Positions 31,940 to 40,003 of a stretch of DNA of 64,000 nt are shown one piece after another; position 1 is the stretch's first letter; the number at the start of each line of letters is the position of its first letter. Both the position numbers and the translations under genes were made by a program. Under the pieces are notes generated by a model. The model was not told the origin of the DNA. It did not search any database and worked only from the letters and a program-made list of their open reading frames with translations. The stretch is from positions 1 through 64,000 of the forward strand of contig CANRJY010000006.1 of NCBI GenBank assembly GCA_947631085.1. Reading direction: 5' to 3'. The DNA comes from an uncultured Clostridia bacterium. Its GTDB lineage: Bacteria; Bacillota; Clostridia; UBA1381.

Positions 31940-33760
31940 ATGATCAAGAAAATAATTGCCTGCGCGGCGGCTGTTATGACGATTTCATGCTGCTCGGCGC
32001 TGGCTGCCGAATATAACGGCTATATCGTGGAAGTAGCCGAAAACGCGCCGGTCGATACGGAGAATACTTCGGCGGAAAAGATAATCGATAATGTGTACCA
32101 TGTAAATTCAAAAGAGGAAGCGGAAAATCTTACCGATAAAGAAAATATAGAAGATATTTTCCCCAATTATATTTTCAGGCTTTGCGATAATGATACTCCG
32201 AACGATTACTATTATCCAAATATGTGGTCGCTGCAGAACACGCATATGCCGTATGCGTGGAAAACGGGTCTCAGCGGTGAAAACGTAAAAATTGCCATTG
32301 TTGATTCGGGCATAGTGGAACATGAGGATTTGGATTCTGACAAGATATTCTATCGGTATAATACGGTTGACGGCGCGGCTGATGTGAATGACGTTACAGA
32401 TACGCTTGGTCACGGAACGGCTGTTGCTGGCATTATAGCGGCGAAGCGCAACAACGGTATCGGAGTCGCAGGAGTGGCGGATAATGCCGAGCTTGCAATA
32501 ATCAAGGTAACAGAGGACGGCAAGTTTGACTTTGAGGGAATAATTATGGCGCTTGAGTTGGCTGTGGAGCAGAACTGCGATATTATAAACATGAGCCTCG
32601 GCTCTCCGACAAAGGACGATAGCGGTCAGCTCTTGCAGCCTATGGAACAGGAGGCGATCAACTCGCTGAATGAACGATTTGCCAAGGCAAATCAAAACAG
32701 CATCGATAAAAACGGTAAGGAGCTTCTTATCTTCGCGGCATCGGGAAATGACGGAAACGATTTGATTTCATATCCTGCCGGACTTAACAATGTAATAGGA
32801 GTGGGATCAGTTAACAAGGATAATGAGCGCTCGAAATTCTCACAGTATAACAGCAGTGTTGACATCGTGGCGGCGGGTGGATTTGGTTCTGACCCCGCCC
32901 ATCAGTTTGACAATATAGTTATATTAAATACAAATCCCCAAATAAAGTATTCGCTTGGAGCCGGAACATCTTATGCGACGCCGTTTGTATCGGGTGCGGC
33001 GGCTTTGGCTGTCGAAGCTGCAAATAAATCAGGCAAGCATATAACAAGAGATACGCTGACGGACTTGCTTGAACGCTCCGCGATAGATTTGGGAGAACCC
33101 GGAAAGGACAACGAATACGGCTGGGGCGTTTTAGATATGAATTTATTCGTAAACGCGCTATATGAGGACGGTTATATATCCGTTTTACCGGCTACTCCGG
33201 ATCCGAACGCAACTCCGGAGCCTACCGAGGAACCGACTCCCGAGCCCGAATTGGCGATAGAGCATATGATCGAAGCGGAAAAAATCACATCTGTTATAAA
33301 ATATAACGGTGAGACGATGGAGGATAGATTTGCGATCATAGGCGCTCTTTACGACCATAACGGAAGGCTTGTAAAGGTTCAGGTTTCCGATAAGGACGAT
33401 TTATCGGAAGAGATAAAATTCGAATTTGACCTTACCGACGTTGACCGCGAGGTGAGAGAATATGACAGCACATATAAGATGTTTATGTGGTATAAGAATT
33501 ACGCGCAGGGCATGTATGCGTTTACGGCAATAAGCCCGCAGAAGATTGCCGCGCTTTATACTCCGTCTCCGGAAATGACTCCGGAGCCGGAGGCAACGGA
33601 AAATCCCGACGTGACAGCCGAGCCGGAAGCAACGGAGAACCCCAACGTGACAGCCGAGCCGGAAGCAACGAAAAATCCCGACGCGACCGTTGAGCCGGAA
33701 ACCACAGATATTCCGGCGGAATCGGATGAACCGGTTTCAACGGAGCTGCCGAAAGAATAA
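31940..33760 (+). CDS. Secreted subtilisin-like serine protease (S8)
   Basis: 606 residues. A signal peptide (about 1-22) and a short propeptide (to about 95) precede the S8 domain, whose triad is Asp122 (VDSG), His158 (GHGTAVAG) and Ser344 (GTSYATP), with oxyanion Asn270. Residues 420-435 are a Pro/Thr/Glu linker, followed by a beta-rich domain (440-535). The tail (540-606) is a Glu-Pro-Thr repeat based on PEATENPDVTAEPEA. No LPXTG or SLH is seen, so the tail may span the wall or keep the enzyme soluble. It probably degrades external proteins or processes surface proteins. Monocistronic. Confidence 0.92.
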   Translation: MIKKIIACAAAVMTISCCSALAAEYNGYIVEVAENAPVDTENTSAEKIIDNVYHVNSKEEAENLTDKENIEDIFPNYIFRLCDNDTPNDYYYPNMWSLQNTHMPYAWKTGLSGENVKIAIVDSGIVEHEDLDSDKIFYRYNTVDGAADVNDVTDTLGHGTAVAGIIAAKRNNGIGVAGVADNAELAIIKVTEDGKFDFEGIIMALELAVEQNCDIINMSLGSPTKDDSGQLLQPMEQEAINSLNERFAKANQNSIDKNGKELLIFAASGNDGNDLISYPAGLNNVIGVGSVNKDNERSKFSQYNSSVDIVAAGGFGSDPAHQFDNIVILNTNPQIKYSLGAGTSYATPFVSGAAALAVEAANKSGKHITRDTLTDLLERSAIDLGEPGKDNEYGWGVLDMNLFVNALYEDGYISVLPATPDPNATPEPTEEPTPEPELAIEHMIEAEKITSVIKYNGETMEDRFAIIGALYDHNGRLVKVQVSDKDDLSEEIKFEFDLTDVDREVREYDSTYKMFMWYKNYAQGMYAFTAISPQKIAALYTPSPEMTPEPEATENPDVTAEPEATENPNVTAEPEATKNPDATVEPETTDIPAESDEPVSTELPKE

Positions 33761-33776
33761 TAAGTAATCATATAAA

Positions 33777-33809
33777 AAATACCGCGGAAGCACTGCTTCC
33801 GCGGTATTT
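33777..33809. terminator. Bidirectional terminator
   Basis: A perfect 15-bp stem AAATACCGCGGAAGC with its complement and a three-base loop separates the convergent subtilase and ireB genes. Confidence 0.85.
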
Positions 33810-33828
33810 CGTAATGATAATATTACTT

Positions 33829-34080
33829 TTAAAGATTTTTAATATAGTTTTTTGTAAATTCTTCCAAAAGCTCGTCGCGCTCTATCTTGACTATCAATCC
33901 TCTTGCGCCGTTATAGCTGGTTATGTATGTCGGGTCGCCCGACAGAATATAACCAACGATTTGGCTTATGGGGTCATAGCCCTTAATTTTCAGCGCTTCA
34001 TAAACCTTGACAACAATCTCGCGGACTTCCTGTTCCTTGTCAAACTCAAGATTGATTTTCATTGTTTCGTTTATATCCAT
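33829..34080 (-). CDS. ireB: IreB family regulatory phosphoprotein
   Basis: 83 residues from ATG 34080, where GGAAAGGAAGG lies upstream. The sequence ending [20 protein letters not shown] with [14 protein letters not shown] is the near-invariant core of IreB (formerly UPF0297). In enterococci IreB is phosphorylated by the Ser/Thr kinase IreK and affects cephalosporin resistance. Both N-terminal Thr (ETMKIN) and the general length fit. It usually lies with alaS and ruvX; here it is alone between the subtilase and the hydrogenase. Confidence 0.92.
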   Translation of the reverse strand: MDINETMKINLEFDKEQEVREIVVKVYEALKIKGYDPISQIVGYILSGDPTYITSYNGARGLIVKIERDELLEEFTKNYIKNL

Positions 34081-34319
34081 AAATCTCGCCCTTCCTTTCC
34101 TGAAAGATGTATACATAGCTTATGATCATATTTTATTACAAAATTGTTAAAAAATCAAGTCTTTTTTAAAAAAAATATAAAAAAATTATTCTTTCTTTGT
34201 AAAATGGTAACAATTATGTTTCATAACAGTTTAAATACAGCCTTTTATATATAAAATGCCCGTTTCGGTAATTTTATACGCCGAATGTTTGAGGCAGAAA
34301 AAATAACCTGTAAATTTTA

Positions 34320-34348
34320 TTGACTTTTGCTGTGTTAAGGTGTATATT
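34320..34348 (+). promoter_or_regulatory. Promoter of the [FeFe] hydrogenase gene
   Basis: TTGACT (34320-34325), 17 bases, TATATT (34343-34348). The rest of the 315-base gap after ireB is A+T-rich and holds no gene or hairpin I can support. Confidence 0.75.
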
Positions 34349-34395
34349 TAAATAAGAAGTAAAAACAGACGATCCTTGTAAGAAGGGGGAAAATT

Positions 34396-35868
34396 ATGGA
34401 AAGAAACAGTGATACAAGGCAGATAAAATACGAAGTGCTGCGCGCCGTTTCGGAGCATATGTTCCGAGGCGATTTGAACGAGGAAACAATGGAGCAGATA
34501 CCGTTCCAGATTATACCGACGGCAACTCCGCGTTACCGCTGCTGCGTTTATAAAGAGAGAGAAATTATACGGCAGAGAATACGTCTTGCCACGGGCAGAG
34601 CGCCTATTCCGGCTCATAATATTGAGCATCGCAAGGTGAGCGACAACGTAATACAGGTTATCCCCGCCGCGTGCGAGGGATGTCCGATCAACCGCTTCCA
34701 GGTTACGGAGAACTGCCAAAAGTGCATGATGAAAAGCTGTCAATCCGCGTGCGCGTTCGGCGCTATTACAATTACTCCGCGCGGAGCGTACATAGACCAG
34801 TCAAAATGCCATGAATGCGGAAAATGCGCCGAGGCGTGTCCGTATCACGCGATAGCGGACTTGATGCGTCCATGCAAACGCGCGTGCGAAGTCAACGCCA
34901 TTACCATAGGTAGCGACAAGCTCGCGATTATAGACGAGGCTAAGTGTATACACTGCGGTCACTGCGCCGATGCTTGCCCGTTCGGCGCAATTTCGGATAT
35001 GTCGCAGATTACCGAGGTCATAGCTCATATCCAGTCGGATAAAAAGGTTATCGCGGTTCCGGCTCCGGCGGTTGAGGGTCAGTTCGGACCGGAGGTCACT
35101 ATAGGCAGACTTACCACAGCCTTGAAGCAGCTCGGCTTTTACGATGTTTTTGAGGTTGCTCTCGGAGGAGACGCCGTTTCATATAACGAGGCAAAGGAGC
35201 TTATAGAGGTTCACGCGAAGGGCGGAAAAATGACAACGTCTTGCTGTCCGGCATTTGTAAGCCTGATACGCAAGCATTATCCGCAGCTTGCGGCGAGAAT
35301 GTCAAACACAGTTTCGCCGATGGTGGCGGTCGTTCGATGGGTAAGAGAGAATATTCCCGAAGCGTACATAGTATTCATAGGTCCGTGTATGGCAAAGAAG
35401 GCGGAGGCAAAAACCGAAGTCGAGGGCGAGCCTGACGCTGTGCTTACATTCGAGGAGCTTAACGCGATGCTTGACGCTTGCCATATCGACCCGACACAAT
35501 GTCCGGAGTCAGAAACTGCGGCAACGTCGTTCGGCAGACGCTTCTCAGGCACCGGCGGAGTATCCGAGGCTGTGATGAAGGCTGTAGCGGAGCTTGGCGG
35601 CGATGTAAATGAAATAAAAGCGAAGCCGTGCAGCGGTATAAAGGAATGTAAGGTAGGGCTTGCGATGATGAAAGCGAACAAGCTTACCGAGGACATAATC
35701 GAGGGCATGATATGCGAGGGCGGCTGCATAGCCGGACCCGGTTCGATTGCGTCTTTGCAGCAGCTGAAGCAGGCGAGAATGAGAAAAATCAAGGGCAAGG
35801 ACAACGATAATATAACAAAGATGCTTGAAAATCAGGACTTTATGAAGGTAAACATGGAGAGAGAGTAA
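34396..35868 (+). CDS. Monomeric [FeFe] hydrogenase
   Basis: 490 residues. It combines protons and electrons to H2 or the reverse. An N-terminal region with Cys50 and CEGCP (93-97) precedes three 4Fe-4S-type Cys clusters: about 107-119, 138-148 (CHECGKCAEAC) and 184-194 (CIHCGHCADAC). The H-cluster motifs are TSCCPAF (281-287), GPCMAKKAEA (329-338) and EGMICEGGC (436-444). Motif 1 ends in AF rather than the W of the common bidirectional type and motif 2 starts GPC rather than MPC. This fits the less studied group B enzymes of Clostridia. HydEFG maturases are not in this window. Own promoter and terminator. Confidence 0.9.
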   Translation: MERNSDTRQIKYEVLRAVSEHMFRGDLNEETMEQIPFQIIPTATPRYRCCVYKEREIIRQRIRLATGRAPIPAHNIEHRKVSDNVIQVIPAACEGCPINRFQVTENCQKCMMKSCQSACAFGAITITPRGAYIDQSKCHECGKCAEACPYHAIADLMRPCKRACEVNAITIGSDKLAIIDEAKCIHCGHCADACPFGAISDMSQITEVIAHIQSDKKVIAVPAPAVEGQFGPEVTIGRLTTALKQLGFYDVFEVALGGDAVSYNEAKELIEVHAKGGKMTTSCCPAFVSLIRKHYPQLAARMSNTVSPMVAVVRWVRENIPEAYIVFIGPCMAKKAEAKTEVEGEPDAVLTFEELNAMLDACHIDPTQCPESETAATSFGRRFSGTGGVSEAVMKAVAELGGDVNEIKAKPCSGIKECKVGLAMMKANKLTEDIIEGMICEGGCIAGPGSIASLQQLKQARMRKIKGKDNDNITKMLENQDFMKVNMERE

Positions 35869-35874
35869 ATACAG

Positions 35875-35909
35875 AAAGCCGGCGGAAATTTCCGCCGGCT
35901 TTATTTTTG
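35875..35909 (+). terminator. Terminator of the hydrogenase gene
   Basis: The perfect palindrome AAAGCCGGCGG/CCGCCGGCTTT around AAATTT is followed by ATTTTTG. It probably also serves the convergent clostripain gene. Confidence 0.88.
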
Positions 35910-35912
35910 TGT

Positions 35913-38507
35913 TTACGGCATCGGAGGCGTCCAATATTGCTTGTTGTAAATATCGGTAATTCTGTATGTAGCCTTTGTGCTGCCGCCAATGTCAGTGTTG
36001 CTTATCTGCATGTTGTCCGTTACCGTCATGGGTTCGCCGAGGTAGTAGCTGTCTTGATATGTGCCGTCATAGCTGTAATAGTCGCACAGGAAATCGAGCC
36101 TGTCGCCTGCTTTTAATTCCGTAAGACCCTTCGCTACGGTTTCGGTCGTTTCCTCGTCGTAATCTGTTCTCGCGCCGAGTATTCTGCCGTTTGGATTTTC
36201 GCTGTCGAACGAGAGTATTAAATCCACTCTTGTACCGTTCAGCATAGCGGGAACTCTGCCGAGAATTGTATAGCTTTCGCCGTCGTCTATATCGCTCATG
36301 AAATAGTACGCTACCGGCTGACCGTTTATCGACAGCCATGTATTATCATTTTCGCCTATAAGGTTGCCGTCGTTGTCAAATTCGTATACGTTGTCAAGAC
36401 CTAAATCCACGAATCCCTCGCCGTCATCGTAGAACATATTAAGCTCCAAATTCTGAACCAAATCCCATTCCTTTGATGAAAGCTTAAGAACCGTCTGACC
36501 GCCCGAATTTTCGCTCCAAACGATGTTGTTTTCGTCGATTATGTTGTCCTCCAGGTATTGAACGGTGTCGTCAAGCGAGCGTCCTTCACCCAGCAGGCTT
36601 GAAAGGAAGCCTGTGTTTGAGCTTGTAAGCCCTGAAATGCCGCCGTAGCTGCCGCCGGCAAGTCCGTTTAGAATTTGAGCGATAGTATCGGCGTTCATGC
36701 TTGCGCCGCCGGAATTTCCGAGCGTGCCGAGAAGAGAACCGAGAGGCGAACCTGTGCCGCCCGATACCGCCTGACCGCTTACCGACATACCTGCAAACTG
36801 ACTAATGCACCGCGCGTAATCCTCATCCATGCCTATTTTTTCGTATGTTTCGAGCATATCATCGACCTTTGACGCGCGCTTGTACGGGAAGTAAATCGAC
36901 AGTCCGTAAGCGTGAGTCATGTTTGACGAGGTCAGATTATATTTTACCGCGCTTGTAAGAGTTTTTGAAAGCTTCTTGCTTTCGCTTGTGTCAATATTGT
37001 CCGCGAGGTTTATTAAATCGACCTGATCAATATTCGAGGACTGAGCAAATTCCCTTGTCTGACTGCGCGCGTTGGAAACGGCTTTGTAGTTATTGCCCTG
37101 TATCATCTTGCTCGTCGCTTCGGAGAAGTCGGAGAGCGCGTCGGGAACGGTGGTTTCCAGCTCCGCGAGATCCACTGCGGATAAAGTGGTCTGCTGACCG
37201 GGGCATTTCTGCGCGCACACACTTACAAAATCGTCGCTTATCTGCTTGCCTATTTCAAGCGTCGGCATCGACGTGTTCTGCGATAAAGCCGTCAGCCAGT
37301 TTGTGTAATACCAGCCGACCCCGGGTTCCGTTTCCTCGGACGCTATCATATAATCCGCGTATTTGCTGAGCATGAGCGCGTTTTCGAGCGTTGCCATAAG
37401 ACACGCATCGAAGCCGATGAAGTCAAATTCCACGTTCGCTTCCGAAAGAGCCTGATTTATGCCCGAGAGCGTCATAGAGCCGCTGTTTGGATGTTTTTCA
37501 TCGTAACCGTAGCCGCTTATAGAGCCGCCGCCGTGATCCCAGAAAATCAACTCGTTTCTGTCCGCGGGGAAGTTTGACGAACACCAGCGTATGTAGTTGG
37601 CGAGCGTGTCGGGATTTGTCATGGATTCGTTTCCGGCGTTTTGGTTAAGGCACACGAGACCGCCGTCTTTAATTTGATAGATCTGATTTACCTGATTGCT
37701 CAGTATGTTGTTTCTCCATCTCTTACAGCCGCCTGTGAAAACAATCAAATTAATATTATCCGAAAGCGACGCTGCCGCCATTTCCTGCATATCCGACGTG
37801 GCCATGCCGCCGTTTGACTCGAGGTCGGTTCCGCACATATATACCATAATCGTGACTGTGTCCTGACCGTTTCCGCGAATAACGGTGCGCTTTTCGCGTG
37901 AGCCGCTTGCCACGGAATAATTAAGGGTGCCGGTATTGCCGCCGTTCCACGGACTTGACGCGTAGCTTCCCGTATTTGTTCCTCCGAGAAGCGAGCCGAG
38001 CAGATCACTCATGCCGCCGCTTGTCTGTTCCGTATAACCGCCGTAGCTCGAGTAATTTCCGGAGCCGCCGTAATAACCGCCGTAAAGCGGAGACGAATTG
38101 GGAACGCCCGTTCCCATCATTGAGAACATATTCGAAAGCATACTCGCGCCGCCGAAGAAAAGAAACAGTACAATAATAATTAGTATCAAACATCCGCACC
38201 CGCATCCGCTGTTTCTGCGGCGGTTGGGTCCTGAAATAAACGGTCCGAGCATGCCGCCCATACCGCCGAATTGGTTTGGATTGACGTTTCCGGGCGGAGC
38301 GCCGCCAAAGCCCTGTTGACCTCCGCCGAGCGCGGAGCCCAACATGCTTCCGAGAAGCCCGTTGCCGCCCGAATTTCCGCCCTGCGGCGGCCGTCCGGCA
38401 TTACCTACCGGTTTACCTGTGCCAAGTCCTTCGCCGCGCCGATGCACTCCGGCGCCTCCGCCTGTAACGTTTTTCTCGCGTCCGCGAGGTCTGTTTGTTT
38501 TATCCAT
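35913..38507 (-). CDS. Clostripain-family (C11) cysteine peptidase, membrane-anchored
   Basis: 864 residues. The first 100 are a Gly/Asn/Pro-rich cytoplasmic stretch ending in a Cys/Gly run, then one membrane segment (106-124), a Gly/Tyr/Ser-rich linker (to about 205) and the C11 domain. His325 (FWDHGGG) and Cys369 (FDACL) form the catalytic dyad. C11 enzymes cut after Arg or Lys and often self-activate. Residues 595-660 are another Gly/Ser-rich region, and the C-terminus (670-864) is a beta-rich domain. AAGGAG precedes ATG 38507. The long Gly-rich N-terminus on the cytoplasmic side is odd for a protease. The family call is firm. Confidence 0.88.
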   Translation of the reverse strand: MDKTNRPRGREKNVTGGGAGVHRRGEGLGTGKPVGNAGRPPQGGNSGGNGLLGSMLGSALGGGQQGFGGAPPGNVNPNQFGGMGGMLGPFISGPNRRRNSGCGCGCLILIIIVLFLFFGGASMLSNMFSMMGTGVPNSSPLYGGYYGGSGNYSSYGGYTEQTSGGMSDLLGSLLGGTNTGSYASSPWNGGNTGTLNYSVASGSREKRTVIRGNGQDTVTIMVYMCGTDLESNGGMATSDMQEMAAASLSDNINLIVFTGGCKRWRNNILSNQVNQIYQIKDGGLVCLNQNAGNESMTNPDTLANYIRWCSSNFPADRNELIFWDHGGGSISGYGYDEKHPNSGSMTLSGINQALSEANVEFDFIGFDACLMATLENALMLSKYADYMIASEETEPGVGWYYTNWLTALSQNTSMPTLEIGKQISDDFVSVCAQKCPGQQTTLSAVDLAELETTVPDALSDFSEATSKMIQGNNYKAVSNARSQTREFAQSSNIDQVDLINLADNIDTSESKKLSKTLTSAVKYNLTSSNMTHAYGLSIYFPYKRASKVDDMLETYEKIGMDEDYARCISQFAGMSVSGQAVSGGTGSPLGSLLGTLGNSGGASMNADTIAQILNGLAGGSYGGISGLTSSNTGFLSSLLGEGRSLDDTVQYLEDNIIDENNIVWSENSGGQTVLKLSSKEWDLVQNLELNMFYDDGEGFVDLGLDNVYEFDNDGNLIGENDNTWLSINGQPVAYYFMSDIDDGESYTILGRVPAMLNGTRVDLILSFDSENPNGRILGARTDYDEETTETVAKGLTELKAGDRLDFLCDYYSYDGTYQDSYYLGEPMTVTDNMQISNTDIGGSTKATYRITDIYNKQYWTPPMP

Positions 38508-38616
38508 AGTCTTTCTCCTTGTAAAAATGTTTTCATCAGATTTTGTTTGAAAATATACTTTTATTAATTATACCATAAATAGGAAAAAATATCAATAACG
38601 GGAAAATAAATTTACG

Positions 38617-38646
38617 AAAAAAACAGACCGTAAAAATACGGTCTGC
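38617..38646 (-). terminator. Terminator of tRNA-Leu
   Basis: On the minus strand GCAGACCGTA, a TTTT loop, TACGGTCTGT and seven T form an intrinsic terminator eight bases after the tRNA. Confidence 0.9.
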
Positions 38647-38653
38647 CTGCCGT

Positions 38654-38737
38654 TGGTGCAGAGAACCGGACTTGAACCGGCACGGTGTACACCACACGCC
38701 CCTCAAACGTGCGCGTCTGCCATTCCGCCACCTCTGC
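38654..38737 (-). tRNA. tRNA-Leu(GAG)
   Basis: An 84-base class II tRNA on the minus strand. The acceptor GCAGAGG pairs with TCTCTGC, the anticodon loop TTTGAGG gives anticodon GAG, the variable arm is present, discriminator A73 is the leucine identity base, and CCA is encoded. It has its own promoter and terminator. Confidence 0.95.
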
Positions 38738-38756
38738 ATTTTTTGACGACTTTGTT

Positions 38757-38785
38757 ATTATACTAAATAATTTTCTGTTTGTCAA
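38757..38785 (-). promoter_or_regulatory. Promoter of tRNA-Leu
   Basis: On the minus strand TTGACA (38785-38780), 17 bases, TATAAT (38762-38757): full consensus. Confidence 0.85.
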
Positions 38786-38806
38786 TATTTTTATAAAAAT
38801 TTTTAT

Positions 38807-40003
38807 TTAATTTATTTTATCCGCGTTTTTGACGGATAAAACCGCAATCGCGCCTATTATCAGCAGCGGAAAAACAGCGCCAGCGAGTAAAGCTAAATTA
38901 AGATTTCCTCCGAGTCTGTCCGCCGCAAAACCGACAGCCGCGGGAGCGCATGAACAGCCGAGATCGCCCGCGAGAGCGAGCAGCGCGTACATAGCCGTTC
39001 CGCCGGAAGGCATACGTTTCGCGGCGATACTGAACGTCCCGGGCCAAAAAATGCCGACGGAAAAACCGCATACCGCGCAGCCGATAAGCGCTATAACGGG
39101 ATTTTTTGAAACGGCGGCGGCAATATAGCAAGCCGCGCACAGCATGGCGCTGACAAGCATAAAGCGCTCGAGCTTTACTTTATCGCTGAATTTGCCGTAC
39201 AGCGCCCGAGCTGTTCCCATAAGCGCCGCAAACGCGCACGGTCCCGCAAGGTCGCCGACAGCCTTGCTTACTCCCAGTCCCGACTCCGCGAACGCCGACG
39301 CCCATTGGCTCATTGCCATTTCGGACGCTCCTGCAGCCGTCATAAGCAGAACGAGAAGCAAAAACAATCTGTTCGTGACGAGCGATTTCACGCTTGCCGT
39401 CCCGCGCTGCTCCGACACGGAATAAATCGGTACAGCCGCGAAATACGCCGCGTTTAAAAGCGGGATCACAGCCCAAACAAAAGCGAGGATCTTCCAATTT
39501 TCTATACCGAAAATTTTGAAAAATACAGTCGAAAGCAGCACAACCGCCACCTGCCCCCAGCAGTAAAACGAATGCAGCACACTCATTGCCGCTTCTTTTC
39601 GCTCCGTAGGACACGCCTCGACGATCGGACTTATCAGAACCTCGATAATGCCGCCGCCAACCGCGTAAATCACTACAGATATTATTATTCCCGCGTATGC
39701 GTTCATAATCTGCGGAAGCATGGCAAGTCCCGCTATTCCGGCGGCGGACATGATATGCGCCGCGATTACCGATTTTCTGTATCCGATTTTGTCTATGAAT
39801 TTTGACGACAGCAAATCGACGCAAAGCTGCACAAAAAAGTTCACCGACGTTATTACCGCGACCTGACTCAGAGTAAGAGAATAGTCCGCAATAAACGTCA
39901 GAAACAAGAGCGGCGCGAAATTGTTCACGATAGCCTGAGTTATGTAACCTATATAACAGGCGTAAATCGTATGTTCATAGCTGTTTTTTATTTTATCAAT
40001 CAT
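38807..40003 (-). CDS. MFS transporter, probably sugar uptake
   Basis: 398 residues with 12 predicted membrane segments in two halves. The cytoplasmic loop after helix 2 reads SKFIDKIGYRKS, the MFS signature, and the second half has a matching loop (YGKFSDKVKLE). It overlaps the alpha-galactosidase gene upstream by eight bases, so the two are translated together. That pairing suggests uptake of an alpha-galactoside such as melibiose or raffinose, or export or import of a product. The substrate is inferred from context only. Confidence 0.8.
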   Translation of the reverse strand: MIDKIKNSYEHTIYACYIGYITQAIVNNFAPLLFLTFIADYSLTLSQVAVITSVNFFVQLCVDLLSSKFIDKIGYRKSVIAAHIMSAAGIAGLAMLPQIMNAYAGIIISVVIYAVGGGIIEVLISPIVEACPTERKEAAMSVLHSFYCWGQVAVVLLSTVFFKIFGIENWKILAFVWAVIPLLNAAYFAAVPIYSVSEQRGTASVKSLVTNRLFLLLVLLMTAAGASEMAMSQWASAFAESGLGVSKAVGDLAGPCAFAALMGTARALYGKFSDKVKLERFMLVSAMLCAACYIAAAVSKNPVIALIGCAVCGFSVGIFWPGTFSIAAKRMPSGGTAMYALLALAGDLGCSCAPAAVGFAADRLGGNLNLALLAGAVFPLLIIGAIAVLSVKNADKIN

